A DNA stretch of 64,000 nucleotides from CAVSJO01 sp963728445 (GTDB taxonomy: Bacteria; Gemmatimonadota; Gemmatimonadetes; Longimicrobiales; RSA9): contig CAVSJO010000005.1 of NCBI GenBank assembly GCA_963728445.1, forward strand, positions 242,903-306,902, written 5' to 3'. The notes under the pieces were generated by a model, which worked only from the letters and a program-made list of their open reading frames with translations, had not been told where the DNA came from and did no database searches. Shown one piece after another: positions 17,807 to 26,589 of this stretch (positions within the stretch are counted from its first letter, which is position 1; each line of letters starts with the position of its first letter). A program made the translations under genes and the position numbers.

Positions 17807-18658
17807 CTACTTCGCCGCCGCCGCGGAGGGCCGCGCCGTTCGGTTCTTCGCCCCGGACTCTTCCCTGCTCCGGCGGAGCCACAGGAAGATGCCGAAGCAG
17901 ACCAGCACGATGCTCGCCACCTGGGACGTGGACAGGCCGAGGAAATAGCGGTCCGTCTTCGCCCGGACGAACTCCACCAGGAAGCGCTCGAAGCCGTAGA
18001 GGCCCAGGTACATGCCGAAGAGGCGACCGGGCGCCAGGCGCTTCGAGGACAGCTTCCAGAGGATCGCGAAGATGATCAGCGCGGCGCCGGACTCGTAGAG
18101 CTGCGTCGGATGGACGGTGAGGATGGCCGAATCCGGTATGTTCGCGGCGACGTGGGCGCCCGCGCTGCGCAGATACCCGGCGGTGCTCGGCGGCGCGCCC
18201 TTGGGAAAGGCGATCCCCGTCGGGCCGTTCGTGGGCAGCCCGTAGTCGTCCCCGACGAGGAAGCAGCCGATGCGGCCGATGGAGTAGGCAAGCGCCAGCG
18301 GCGCCGCGACGGCGTCGAACATGGGCCAGACCGGCAGCTTGCGTCTGTGGATCATCCACAGATAGGCGACGGCGCCGCCGATGAAGCCGCCGTACCAGAC
18401 GAGCCCCGCGCGATTGGTCAGCTCGCCGACCGGGTTGGCGACCAGGTCGCCCCAGTGCAGGAAGACGTAATACAGCTTCGCCCCGAGGATCCCGCCCACC
18501 GCCACCCACGCCAGCACGTCCCACGCGAAGTCCGGATCGTAGCCCCGGCGCTTGAGCTGGATGGAGAGCGTCCAGGCCGCGGCGATGAACGACAGGAACA
18601 TCATCACGCCGAAGCTCGTCACGGCGAAGCTGCCGATGTGGAAGAAGATCGGGTGCAT
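17807..18658 (-). CDS. lgt: Prolipoprotein diacylglyceryl transferase
   Basis: A 283-residue polytopic membrane enzyme that transfers diacylglyceryl from phosphatidylglycerol to the lipobox cysteine of prolipoproteins, the first step of lipoprotein maturation. The Lgt signature region appears as SIGRIGCFLVGDDYG, with a Cys where Asn is usual, and the conserved HPTQLYES follows. About seven membrane segments are visible. Length is normal. It sits after ccmH on the same strand with an 81-bp gap. The start ATG 18658 gives the usual short N-terminus (MHPIFFHIG). Confidence 0.93.
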   Translation of the reverse strand: MHPIFFHIGSFAVTSFGVMMFLSFIAAAWTLSIQLKRRGYDPDFAWDVLAWVAVGGILGAKLYYVFLHWGDLVANPVGELTNRAGLVWYGGFIGGAVAYLWMIHRRKLPVWPMFDAVAAPLALAYSIGRIGCFLVGDDYGLPTNGPTGIAFPKGAPPSTAGYLRSAGAHVAANIPDSAILTVHPTQLYESGAALIIFAILWKLSSKRLAPGRLFGMYLGLYGFERFLVEFVRAKTDRYFLGLSTSQVASIVLVCFGIFLWLRRSREESGAKNRTARPSAAAAK

Positions 18659-18739
18659 CCCTGCTCCTGTTGGTGCCGCCGCGGGCGTTGGTTTCGGGCG
18701 CTTATACCACGGGAAGGTCGCGAAGTTCGCCGCCTCCCG

Positions 18740-19300
18740 TCAACGCTCGCTTCCCGACGCCGTCCCCACGGGGCGGTCCGCCTCTTCCGCACCCGGCTCG
18801 ACCTCCTCGCCGGCCCCCCTCGTCCAGCGGCGGACCGCCACGACGATCACGCCGGCCCCGATCAGCAGCACGGCGAACGGGAGCAGGTAGACGGTCAGGT
18901 TGAACCCCTTCGCCTTCGGCTGGAGCAGGATCCACTCGCCGTACTTGCTCACGAAGTAGTCCTTCACCTGCTGCGGCGTCCTGCCTGCCGCGAGCTGGTC
19001 GCGGACGAGGCCCTTCATCTCCCGGGCGAGGTCCGTGGGGGATGCGTCGATGGAGACGCCCTGGCAGACCGGGCAGCGGAGCTGGGACGCGATCTCGTGG
19101 GTCTGCGCGTCCAGCGCCGAGTCGCTCATGGTGGGGACGGCAGGCTGCAGCCCCTGGGCCGAAGCCGCCGGCGCGCCGACGCCGACCTGGCCGCTCCCCT
19201 GCCCCGGGTTCTGCGCGATCAGCGGCGAGACGGCGAGAGCGGCCAGCGCCGCGGCGGCGCAGGCGACGGCGAGGCGTCGTGCGCCGGACAGGCGGCTCAT
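18740..19300 (-). CDS. ccmH: Cytochrome c maturation protein CcmH (thiol-reducing subunit)
   Basis: A 186-residue CcmH/CycL/NrfF protein: signal peptide (1-29), the redox motif LRCPVCQ that keeps the apocytochrome haem-binding cysteines reduced, a periplasmic three-helix bundle (VRDQLAAGRTPQQVKDYFVSKYGEW), and a C-terminal membrane anchor (LTVYLLPFAVLLIGAGVIVVAV). There is an extra low-complexity insert between the signal peptide and the CxxC domain. Its ATG overlaps the ccmG stop (ATGA). No CcmI-like TPR partner follows in the window. Confidence 0.92.
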   Translation of the reverse strand: MSRLSGARRLAVACAAAALAALAVSPLIAQNPGQGSGQVGVGAPAASAQGLQPAVPTMSDSALDAQTHEIASQLRCPVCQGVSIDASPTDLAREMKGLVRDQLAAGRTPQQVKDYFVSKYGEWILLQPKAKGFNLTVYLLPFAVLLIGAGVIVVAVRRWTRGAGEEVEPGAEEADRPVGTASGSER

Positions 19301-19929
19301 CGACCCGCTCCCGTCGTGCCGGGCAGCGGCTCACCCGGCGCCGGGGCCACGGGCGCGGCGGGTGCGGCTCCGCCGCCGGCGACCGCCAGCAGCGAGTCCA
19401 CCTTCTGCCGGACCACGTCCGGCGTGACCGGTCCCACGTTCTTGTAGGCCACGGTCCCGTCCGGACTGATGAAGAACGTCTCGGGCACGCCGTAGAGCCC
19501 GTAGTTGATGGCGGTCCGGGAGCCGGGGTCCAGCAGCGTCGGGTACGCCTGCCCGCCCATCTCCTGGATCCAGCGCTTGATGTTCTCCGGCTTGTCGTCG
19601 TACAGCACGCTGTAGAAGCGTACGGGCGCGTCCCGGTACGAGCTGGCCATCATGGACAGAACCGCGTGCTCGTCGCGGCAGGCGAGGCACCAGGAGGCGT
19701 AGAAGTTGAGCACGACGACGTCGCCCCGCAGGTCCGCGAGGCGCACCGTGTCCCGGTCCGCCGCCGTACCCATGGGGCCCGGCTCGAGGGCCTGCATGGT
19801 GAAGGCCGGCGCCGCCCGGCCCGGCAGCGGCGAAGGGATGTCCCGGGGGTCCTTCGTCATCCCGAAGGCCAGCAGGAGCACGATGGGGACCGAGACGATC
19901 CCGGCGATGATGGCGCCGCGCATGTTCAT
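19297..19929 (-). CDS. ccmG: Thiol:disulfide interchange protein CcmG/DsbE/ResA
   Basis: A 210-residue membrane-tethered thioredoxin that reduces disulfides in apocytochromes or CcmH in the periplasm. The N-terminal anchor is residues 6-23; the active site is WCLAC in VVLNFYASWCLACRDEHA; the cis-proline region is GLYGVPETFFISPDG. The Ala/Pro-rich C-terminal tail (about 180-210) is unusual. It starts four bases after ccmF and overlaps ccmH, firmly inside the ccm operon. Confidence 0.92.
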   Translation of the reverse strand: MNMRGAIIAGIVSVPIVLLLAFGMTKDPRDIPSPLPGRAAPAFTMQALEPGPMGTAADRDTVRLADLRGDVVVLNFYASWCLACRDEHAVLSMMASSYRDAPVRFYSVLYDDKPENIKRWIQEMGGQAYPTLLDPGSRTAINYGLYGVPETFFISPDGTVAYKNVGPVTPDVVRQKVDSLLAVAGGGAAPAAPVAPAPGEPLPGTTGAGR

Positions 19930-19933
19930 GAGA

Positions 19934-21967
19934 TCACACTCCCGCGTGGGCCGAGGGCCGCTCGAGGGGCGAGCGCGCCCGCTCGGGACGGGTCGCAGAC
20001 GGGCGCACGGCCGTCCGGGCGATGCGCCGCTTCCGCGGCGGCCAGCCCGAGATGACGGCGCCGAGGCCGACGATCAGGCCGCCGAGCCAGATCCAGCCGA
20101 CGAGCGGCTCCACGACGGCGCGCAGCGTCGCCGCGCTGCCGTCCCGCTCGAACGACATGAGGGTCAGATACAGGTCGCCGTCGGGCCGCGAGCGCACCGC
20201 CGGCGTCGCCACCGGCTGGTCCGACGTGCGGTAGAAGTTGAGGCGCGGCTCGAGCTGGCCGAGTACCTTGCCCCCGCGGCTCACCTGAAGCGTCGACGCG
20301 ACGGCGAAGCGCTGCGGCTCGTCCTGCGCCCAGATGCGGTCGAGCTGCACCGTGTAGTCCGCGATGGTGAGCGACTCGCCCACCTTCAGCGTGACCTCCC
20401 GGTCCTGCCGGAACTCGGAGGACGCGGCGATGCCGACCGCGGCCAGGATCAGCCCGATGTGGGCGACGTAGCCGCCGAACCTGCGCCGGTTCGCGACCAC
20501 GGCCCGGACCGTCGCCGGGACGAACGCCTCCCCGTGGATCCGGCGCCGCGCCGCGCCCGCCACGGCGAACTCGATGAGGTTGGAGACCAGCCCGAACCCG
20601 GCGAACGTGAAGGCCAGGATCGCGTACGGATTGCGCGCGCCAGCCAGAACGCCGGCCGCCCCGCTCAGCAGTCCCGCCGCGGCCGGCACCAGGAAGCGCC
20701 GAGCAAGCCCGTCCTTCGGGCGCCGCCACGGCAGCGCCGGACCGACGCCGATCAGGAAGAGCAGCGTCACGGCGATGGGAAACGTCATGCGGTTGAAGAA
20801 CGGACCGCCCACGCTGACCTTTACGCCCCGGAACGCCTCCGCGACCAGCGGGAACAGCGTGCCGAGCAGCACGGTGAAGGTGAACGCCGCGAGGAGCAGG
20901 TTGTTCACCAGGAAGGCCGTCTCCCGGGACAGCGGGTGGTCCAGCCGTCCCTCCGTGCGCAGCTCCTGCGACCGCCCCGCCAGCATGGCCACGGAGAAGA
21001 CCAGGGCCAGGGAGATGAAGACGAGGAAGTAGATCCCGATGGTGCCCTCGGAGAAGGCGTGCACGGAGCTGAGGATGCCGCTGCGGGTGAGGAACGTCCC
21101 CAGCACCGTCAGCAGGAACGTCGCCACCACGAGGCTCATGTTCCACATGCGCAGCATGCCTCGCCGCTCCTGCACCATGACCGAGTGCAGGAACGCGGTG
21201 CCCGTCAGCCACGGCAGGAAGGAGGCGTTCTCCACGGGGTCCCACGCCCAGTACCCGCCCCAGCCCAGCACGTCGTACGACCACCACATCCCCAGCATGA
21301 TGGCCACCGACAGGAAGCCCCAGGAGACCATCGTCCACGTCCGGCTCGCCCGGATCCATTCGTCGTCCAGCTTGCCGGAGACCAGCGCGCCGATGGCGAA
21401 GGCGAAGGGCACGGTGAACCCGACGTAGCCCATGTACAGGAACGGCGGGTGGATGCCCATCAGGATGTGGTTCTGCAGCAGCGGGTTCGGCCCGGGCCCG
21501 TCGGCGGGCGTGGGCGTCACCAGATGGAACGGGTTCGCCGGGCCCACGATGAGCAGGAAGAAGAACGCCTGCACCGCCAGCATGGTGGCGTAGGCGTACG
21601 GGTAGAGGGCGCCCTCCCGCTTGCGGGTGAAGTACACCGACGTGGCCGTGTAGCCCGCGAGGACGAGGCCCCAGAAGAGGATCGAGCCCTCCAGAGCGCC
21701 CCACAGGGAGATGACCGTGTAGAACGTCGGCGTGGCCCGGCTGCCCACCTGCGCCACGTAGCCGATGCTGAAGTCGTGGGTCACCAGGCCGTAGACCATG
21801 GCCAGGTTCGCCAGCAGGAGCAGCACCAGGGTCGCGTACGTCGCGGAGCGGGCGCTGTCGATCAGGTCCGGCCGGCGCTTCCGCTCTCCGATCACCGCCG
21901 CGAAGATGCCCCAGACCGCCAGGGCGAGGGCGACGGCGACCGCCGAGAATCCGATGATGCGGGTCAA
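19934..21967 (-). CDS. ccmF: Cytochrome c haem lyase subunit CcmF
   Basis: A 677-residue polytopic protein of the haem-handling family. The WWD domain is clear as WGGYWAWDPVENASFLPW, with MLGMWWSYDVLGW just before it; about 15 membrane segments and a periplasmic domain near the C-terminus follow. CcmF/CcmH ligate haem delivered by CcmE to apocytochrome. The start is TTG 21967, whose bases overlap the ccmE stop (TTGA), indicating translational coupling. Length matches the family. Confidence 0.94.
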   Translation of the reverse strand: MTRIIGFSAVAVALALAVWGIFAAVIGERKRRPDLIDSARSATYATLVLLLLANLAMVYGLVTHDFSIGYVAQVGSRATPTFYTVISLWGALEGSILFWGLVLAGYTATSVYFTRKREGALYPYAYATMLAVQAFFFLLIVGPANPFHLVTPTPADGPGPNPLLQNHILMGIHPPFLYMGYVGFTVPFAFAIGALVSGKLDDEWIRASRTWTMVSWGFLSVAIMLGMWWSYDVLGWGGYWAWDPVENASFLPWLTGTAFLHSVMVQERRGMLRMWNMSLVVATFLLTVLGTFLTRSGILSSVHAFSEGTIGIYFLVFISLALVFSVAMLAGRSQELRTEGRLDHPLSRETAFLVNNLLLAAFTFTVLLGTLFPLVAEAFRGVKVSVGGPFFNRMTFPIAVTLLFLIGVGPALPWRRPKDGLARRFLVPAAAGLLSGAAGVLAGARNPYAILAFTFAGFGLVSNLIEFAVAGAARRRIHGEAFVPATVRAVVANRRRFGGYVAHIGLILAAVGIAASSEFRQDREVTLKVGESLTIADYTVQLDRIWAQDEPQRFAVASTLQVSRGGKVLGQLEPRLNFYRTSDQPVATPAVRSRPDGDLYLTLMSFERDGSAATLRAVVEPLVGWIWLGGLIVGLGAVISGWPPRKRRIARTAVRPSATRPERARSPLERPSAHAGV

Positions 21968-22419
21968 CTCTGCCCCTCGGTGATCAGGGTCTTGTACATG
22001 TCCTTCGGCATCTCACCGTTCGTCGGCGGATGGTACTCGTTCGAGTGCTTGACCATGAGGCTGTTCGACTCGAACACGCCGGCCTTCGTGTACTTCCCCT
22101 CGACGACGACGCCGATGCCGGGTCGGAACATGGTCGGCGGCGCGCCCTTCGAGTGCACGAGCAGCGTCTTCGAGCCGTCCGTGATCTTGAAGGTCAGCTC
22201 GAGCTTCTGGCTGTTCCAGTCGACGCTGCCGGGCTCGACCATGCCGCCCAGTCGCACCGGGCGGTCGTACGCCTTCACGCCCTTGGCCACCAGCTCGGCC
22301 GGCGTGAGGAAGTAGACCAGGTTGTTGCCGATCCCGCTGTAGAGCAGGTATCCGAAGGCCGTGGCGATGGCGAGCAGACCAGCGGCCAGCGTCAGGCGAC
22401 GTCGCGTCTTGCGTTCCAT
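21964..22419 (-). CDS. ccmE: Haem chaperone CcmE
   Basis: A 151-residue periplasmic haem chaperone with an N-terminal anchor (residues 8-26) and an OB-fold domain. The covalent haem-binding histidine lies in VKHSNEYHPP, the HxxxY motif of the family. It receives haem from CcmC and passes it to CcmF. The start ATG 22419 gives MERKTRRRL; an open frame extends upstream but covers ccmD and ccmC on another frame. A four-base gap separates it from ccmD. Confidence 0.93.
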   Translation of the reverse strand: MERKTRRRLTLAAGLLAIATAFGYLLYSGIGNNLVYFLTPAELVAKGVKAYDRPVRLGGMVEPGSVDWNSQKLELTFKITDGSKTLLVHSKGAPPTMFRPGIGVVVEGKYTKAGVFESNSLMVKHSNEYHPPTNGEMPKDMYKTLITEGQS

Positions 22420-22423
22420 GGCT

Positions 22424-22561
22424 TTACCGACCGTTCTCTTCGAGGCTGCGATCCCAGGCCTCCCGCACGCGGGCGGCACGACTCCGGAGGTACAGCGCGT
22501 AGCCGCCGAGGCCGACCCAGGCCACGGCGTACGCCGCGATGATGAAATTCCACTCAGACAT
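22424..22561 (-). CDS. ccmD: Haem exporter protein CcmD (45 residues)
   Basis: A 45-residue ORF fills the gap between ccmC and ccmE. It begins MSEWNFIIAAYAVAWVGLGG, has one membrane helix (about 6-26) and a positively charged then acidic tail (RSRAARVREAWDRSLEENGR), which is the CcmD pattern. CcmD stabilises the CcmABC complex and helps release holo-CcmE. The ATG overlaps the ccmC stop by eight bases. Confidence 0.9.
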   Translation of the reverse strand: MSEWNFIIAAYAVAWVGLGGYALYLRSRAARVREAWDRSLEENGR

Positions 22562-23309
22562 GGACCTCGCTCCTTCCGAGCGCCTGCTCTTCGAGTCGTG
22601 CGTCCAGCGCCCGCTCCGACTTCGCGATGGTGTAGCGCCGGGCCGTGAAGTGGATCAGCAGCGCCAGGATCGAGAGGGCGCTGAAGCGCATGGCCCATGC
22701 GTAGACCGGCGCCATGGTGCTGGGCGTCGACTGCACCTGGTGGATCGTGCGCCACCACTGCACGGACTTGTAGACGATGATGACGTTCAGGAACCCGAGG
22801 ATCCCCACCGCCGCGCTCCAGCGCGCCCGCCGTTCGGCGTCCTCCGTGAACGCCCGCAGCGACAGGTACCCCACGTAGAGCACGAACAGGATCGCCGTCG
22901 TCGTCAGGCGCGGGTCCCACGTCCACCAGATGCCCCACGTCGGACGCGCCCAGATCGAGCCGAGCATCAGCGTCAGGCCCGTCAGCACCGTACCCACCTC
23001 CGCACCCGAGGCGGCCATCAGGTCCAGCCGCTCGCTCCGCCGCCACAGGTAGGCGATGCTCATCAGGAACACGAAACCGAAAGCGAGCCCCATGTTCCAC
23101 GCGACGGGCACGTGCACGTACAGGATCTTCTCCAGGTTGCCCATGTCCCGGTCCGGCGGCGACATGGCGAATCCGAAGGCCTGCGAGCCGATCAGCCCCA
23201 GGAACCCGATCCAGCCGAGGATCGTCACCCAGCCGGGCTGCCTCGGCGGCTCGACCGCCCGCCGCTCCATCCCGTCCTCCGTCATCCGGTCCTCCATGGA
23301 TCCGATCAT
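22554..23309 (-). CDS. ccmC: Haem transporter/haem-CcmE synthetase subunit CcmC
   Basis: A 251-residue, six-helix membrane protein with the WWD-type motif WGIWWTWDPRLTTTA flanked by histidine-bearing loops (LYVHVPVAWN, IHQVQSTPS), which hold haem for transfer to CcmE. The ATG at 23309 directly abuts the ccmB stop; the first 25 residues are extra relative to the family and internal Met codons (residues 5, 9 or 14) are alternatives. Confidence 0.93.
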   Translation of the reverse strand: MIGSMEDRMTEDGMERRAVEPPRQPGWVTILGWIGFLGLIGSQAFGFAMSPPDRDMGNLEKILYVHVPVAWNMGLAFGFVFLMSIAYLWRRSERLDLMAASGAEVGTVLTGLTLMLGSIWARPTWGIWWTWDPRLTTTAILFVLYVGYLSLRAFTEDAERRARWSAAVGILGFLNVIIVYKSVQWWRTIHQVQSTPSTMAPVYAWAMRFSALSILALLIHFTARRYTIAKSERALDARLEEQALGRSEVHV

Positions 23310-24140
23310 TTATCCCTCGATCACGTGCTCGAAAGCGAAGAACGTCGCGACGAGGAAGACCACGTCGAAGACGATGAGTATCCGCATCCAGGCCCCCGCG
23401 TCCCCCATGGCGTCGCCGCCCAGGATCGCCCCCGTCGCCTCGACGGACGCGATCAGCACCGGCACCAGCATGGGGAACAGCAGCAGGGGCAGCAGCACCT
23501 CCCGGGCGCGCACGCGGCTGGCCATCGCCGCGTAGAACGTGCCGAGGGTCACGAAGCCGATCGTGCCCAGGACGAACACGCCCGCGAGTCCCGGGAACGG
23601 CGCCAGCAGCGGGATGTCGTACAGCACCCCCGCCACCGGCACGATGATCACCTCCACCAGCAGCACGAACGCCAGGTTCGCCAGCACCTTGCCGACGAAC
23701 AGAGAGCGCCGGTCCCCGGGGTACATCAGCAGGGCGTCCAGCGCCCCGTTCTCCAGCTCCAGCTCGTAGCTGCGGTTGAAGGCGAGCACGCCGCTGAACA
23801 GCACCGTCAGCCAGAGCACGCCCGCGGCGGCCTGCCGCAGCGCCTCGGCGTCCGGGCCCAGCGCGAACCCGAACAGCAGCAGCGTCATGGCCGCCAGGAA
23901 GACGACGGAGTTGAAGTTCGCCTTCGTGCGCCGCTCCGCCGTCATGTCCTTGAGGGCGACGGCCGCCGCCCGCGCCGCCTCCCGCGCGAACCCGCGCCGG
24001 ATCGGCTCCGTCCGGTCGAACGGCGGCTCCGTCGGACCGAACGGCGCTGTCCGGCCGGACGGCGATGTCCGGCCCGTCGCCGAATCCGCGGCGCCGGTCG
24101 GGCGGCCGGCGCTACGGAGCGTCGCGGTGTCAGCCGACAT
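23310..24140 (-). CDS. ccmB: Haem ABC exporter permease CcmB
   Basis: A 276-residue permease with six membrane segments in the last 210 residues. Conserved regions include FNSVVFLAAMTLLLFGFALG, FNRSYELELENGALDALLMYP and LLPLLLFPMLVPVLIASVEAT. The first 65 residues are an unusual Thr/Pro/Arg-rich extension with short repeats (GRTAPFGPTEPPFDRTEP) not expected in CcmB. The ATG at 24140 overlaps the ccmA stop by 11 bases. A shorter start at MTAERRTKANF, the family's usual N-terminus, is possible. Confidence 0.9.
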   Translation of the reverse strand: MSADTATLRSAGRPTGAADSATGRTSPSGRTAPFGPTEPPFDRTEPIRRGFAREAARAAAVALKDMTAERRTKANFNSVVFLAAMTLLLFGFALGPDAEALRQAAAGVLWLTVLFSGVLAFNRSYELELENGALDALLMYPGDRRSLFVGKVLANLAFVLLVEVIIVPVAGVLYDIPLLAPFPGLAGVFVLGTIGFVTLGTFYAAMASRVRAREVLLPLLLFPMLVPVLIASVEATGAILGGDAMGDAGAWMRILIVFDVVFLVATFFAFEHVIEG

Positions 24141-24897
24141 ATTCCTCGACCATCGGAGAGGGGGATTCCTCGGCGAGCAGCGTGCGCTCGCGGCGGATGC
24201 GCTCGAGGGACGTCGCCTCCAGCACGCCGTCCTCGAGAAGCAGCAGCCGCGTCCACAGGCCGCCCGCCCGCAGCGGGTCGTGCGTGGCGACAAGCGCCGC
24301 GCCACCGGCGCTCTGCACCTCCTGGACGAAGGCGTAGACGAGCTGGATGCCCTCCGCGTCGAACGCCGCGTGCGGCTCGTCCAGGAGCAGCAGGCGGGGC
24401 GGGCGCAGCATCAGCCGCGCCAGGGCCAGGCGGCGCTGCATGCCCGCCGAGAAGTAGCGCACGCGCGCGTCCGCGTCGCGGCCCAGGCCCACCCGTTCCA
24501 GGGCCCACTCCACCGCCGGCGCGCCGCCGTGCAGCCCGAGCATGCGCTGCGCGAAGTGCAGGTTCTCCGCCGCCGTCAGGTCCGGGTACATGCCCGCGTG
24601 GTGGCCCAGCAGCCCCGCTTGGGCCCGCACGTCGTCCGCTTCCCGGACCAGGTCGTGCCCGAACACGCGCCCGGAGCCGCGGCTCGGGCGGTGCAGCGTC
24701 GCCAGCATCCGCAGCAGCGTGGTCTTGCCGCTGCCGTTCCGACCCACCAGCCCCAGCACGGAGCCCGGCGGCAGGTGCAGATCGACGCCCCGCAGCACCC
24801 AGCGGCGCCCGAAGCGCTTCGCGATCCCGTTCAGCTCGACCGCCGCGACGCCGCTCTCCGCGGCCCCTGCGTCCGGTCGACCCGCCGTATTTCTCAT
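24130..24897 (-). CDS. ccmA: Haem ABC exporter ATPase CcmA
   Basis: A 255-residue ABC ATPase, first gene of the ccm operon. Walker A is GRNGSGKTT, the signature is YFSAGMQRRLALARL, Walker B is LLLLDEPHAAFD. With CcmB it powers release of holo-CcmE from the CcmC/D complex. A strong Shine-Dalgarno GAGGAG (24904-24909) lies six bases before the ATG, and a sigma-70-type promoter is visible further upstream. Confidence 0.94.
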   Translation of the reverse strand: MRNTAGRPDAGAAESGVAAVELNGIAKRFGRRWVLRGVDLHLPPGSVLGLVGRNGSGKTTLLRMLATLHRPSRGSGRVFGHDLVREADDVRAQAGLLGHHAGMYPDLTAAENLHFAQRMLGLHGGAPAVEWALERVGLGRDADARVRYFSAGMQRRLALARLMLRPPRLLLLDEPHAAFDAEGIQLVYAFVQEVQSAGGAALVATHDPLRAGGLWTRLLLLEDGVLEATSLERIRRERTLLAEESPSPMVEEYVG

Positions 24898-24925
24898 CTA
24901 CCGCTCCTCAACTGGAGACGCGTGT

Positions 24926-24954
24926 AAGGTAGCCCCAGCCCTCCCGGGCTTCAA
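24926..24954 (-). promoter_or_regulatory. Sigma-70-type promoter of the ccm operon
   Basis: On the minus strand a -35 box TTGAAG (24949-24954) and a -10 box TACCTT (24926-24931) are separated by 17 bp, about 30 bp upstream of the ccmA start codon. Confidence 0.6.
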
Positions 24955-25057
24955 TCGGGACTTTCCCCGGGAACGGTTCTTGAAATTCTTCCCGCCGTGG
25001 TGGGGGAATTCCCTACACGACTCGGCCCTGAAGGTGGGCGTAAGGAAAGGGGGAGGA

Positions 25058-25207
25058 ATGGGTGCACTGCTCTGGATCGGACTGATCCTCGTACTGCTCT
25101 GGATCGTGGGCGGCATCGTCTTCAAGATCGCCGGCGCACTGATCCACGTGGTTCTCTTCATCGGCCTGGCACTGCTCGTCATCTGGGCGATCAAGCGGTA
25201 CTTCTAG
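25058..25207 (+). CDS. Small Lmo0937-type membrane protein (49 residues)
   Basis: A 49-residue hydrophobic protein beginning MGALLWIGLILVLLWIVGG and ending in KRYF, with two membrane segments. It resembles the Lmo0937/DUF5670 family of tiny, often stress-linked membrane proteins. GGGAGG lies just before the ATG at 25058. It is convergent with lemA. Function is unknown. Confidence 0.7.
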   Translation: MGALLWIGLILVLLWIVGGIVFKIAGALIHVVLFIGLALLVIWAIKRYF

Positions 25208-25227
25208 GGCGACGTCGCGACCGAGCG

Positions 25228-25842
25228 TCAGCGGCTCTGCGGAGCCTGGCTGCTCGGGAACTGCACCTTCGGCGCTTCCTTCGCGCTCTCGGGCGCCTCG
25301 AAGGGGGCCTTCCGATCGGCGCCGATGATGCGCGCGGTCACGACCTGGGGGAAGCGACGGATGTAGCCGTTGTAGTCCTGGACGGTCTCGTTGTAGTCGC
25401 GGCGCGCGACGGCGATGCGGTTCTCGGTCTCCGTCAGCTCGTCCTGCAGCGCCCGGAAGTTCTGGTTGGCCTGGAGCTGCGGGTACGCCTCGACGGCGAC
25501 GTTCAGGAACGTGCGCAGGTTGCCCGTCAGCGCGGCGTTGGCCTGCTGCAGCTCGTCGGTGCCGGCGCCGGCCTGGACCGCCTGCGCCACCTGCTGCCGG
25601 GCCTGGTTCACCCCGGCCCGGGCCTCGGCCACCTGCGTGTACGTCTGCTTCTCGAACTGCGCTGCCTCGTCGACCGTGGCCACCAGGTTCGGGATCAGGT
25701 CGTTGCGGCGCATCAGCTCCGTGTCGATGTTGGCCCGGGCCGCGCTGACCGCCTCGTCCTTCGTCTGGATGGTGTTGTAGCCGCAGCTCGCGAGCACCAG
25801 CACGAGGGGCAGCCAGGCCGTCCTGCGCATCATCGCGGTCAT
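25228..25842 (-). CDS. lemA: LemA family lipoprotein
   Basis: A 204-residue LemA protein: lipoprotein signal peptide with lipobox VLASC, then the four-helix LemA domain (VSAARANIDTELMRRNDLIPNLV, QVAEARAGVNQAR, LQANQNFRALQDELTETENRI, and RFPQVV near the end). LemA proteins form membrane-tethered coiled helical bundles and commonly sit with TPM/YgcG proteins, as here. Its start overlaps the preceding stop (ATGA). Confidence 0.9.
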   Translation of the reverse strand: MTAMMRRTAWLPLVLVLASCGYNTIQTKDEAVSAARANIDTELMRRNDLIPNLVATVDEAAQFEKQTYTQVAEARAGVNQARQQVAQAVQAGAGTDELQQANAALTGNLRTFLNVAVEAYPQLQANQNFRALQDELTETENRIAVARRDYNETVQDYNGYIRRFPQVVTARIIGADRKAPFEAPESAKEAPKVQFPSSQAPQSR

Positions 25843-26573
25843 CGAGTCGTCTCTCCCGTGAATGCGTCCACGTACGCCGCGGTCTCTTCCGCGGTCGTGA
25901 AATACCCCGCCACGACGGCGTCGTGCAGGCCCGCCTTCAGGGCGCGCCGGTCCCGCCGCGACTCCCAGCAGCGCTTCAGGGCCGCCGGGTCGGCGCCCAC
26001 GAGCGCGCAGCCCTGCTCGATCACCTCCGGCGTCCGCAGCGGCGCCCTGCCCTCCGCCAGGCGCAGCGCCGCCCGCAGGTACGTCACGAAGGACGGCAGC
26101 GCCGTCAGCAGCAGCCGGCCGACGTCGGTGCCGCTGTCCGCGGACACCATGACGCCCGTGCGGAGCTGAAGCAGCTTGCCCCGCAGCTCCCGCTCTGCCT
26201 GCAGCCTCAGGTCCTGCGGGTCCACGCTCCGTCCGGTCAGGGGGTCCTCCCCCGCCAGCACCTCGTGGGCCTCGAGCATGTCGGACATCTCGATGGCGAA
26301 GGCGTCCGCCGCCCGCTCCCACTCGGACGTGGTGAGGAGCAGCGGCGCGCTGTTGCCCGCCTTCATCCAGCGCCGCGCGTGGGGCGCGGCGGCCTGGAGT
26401 CGGCCCGGCCCGGCGTCGTCCAGCAGGACCATCACGTTGATGTCGCTCACGGACGCGATGGCGTCTCCCCGGGCCACGGAGCCGTGCAGGATCACGCTGC
26501 GCAGGCCGTCCCCCAGTGCCTGCCGCAACGCTTCCGCCAGCTCTCCGGCCGTCGTCCTCGGATCGTCGCTCAT
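25839..26573 (-). CDS. Nucleotidyltransferase-fold protein
   Basis: A 244-residue protein with a pol-beta-like nucleotidyltransferase motif: LHGSVARGDAIASVSDINVMVL, which keeps the GSxxRG helix but carries Ser-Asp-Ile-Asn where the classical D-x-D is expected, so one catalytic aspartate may be missing. The C-terminal part is helical. It is coupled between the ygcG-like gene (16-bp gap) and lemA (4-bp overlap); its job with those proteins is unknown. Confidence 0.65.
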   Translation of the reverse strand: MSDDPRTTAGELAEALRQALGDGLRSVILHGSVARGDAIASVSDINVMVLLDDAGPGRLQAAAPHARRWMKAGNSAPLLLTTSEWERAADAFAIEMSDMLEAHEVLAGEDPLTGRSVDPQDLRLQAERELRGKLLQLRTGVMVSADSGTDVGRLLLTALPSFVTYLRAALRLAEGRAPLRTPEVIEQGCALVGADPAALKRCWESRRDRRALKAGLHDAVVAGYFTTAEETAAYVDAFTGETTR

Positions 26574-26589
26574 CCCGTCGTTCCCTCCG

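Noticed and set aside
24961..25057. Promoter for the 49-residue membrane protein (TTGAAA at 24980)
   Set aside because: No acceptable -10 box at 16-18 bp; the ECF-type GGAAC element also lacks a correctly spaced partner.
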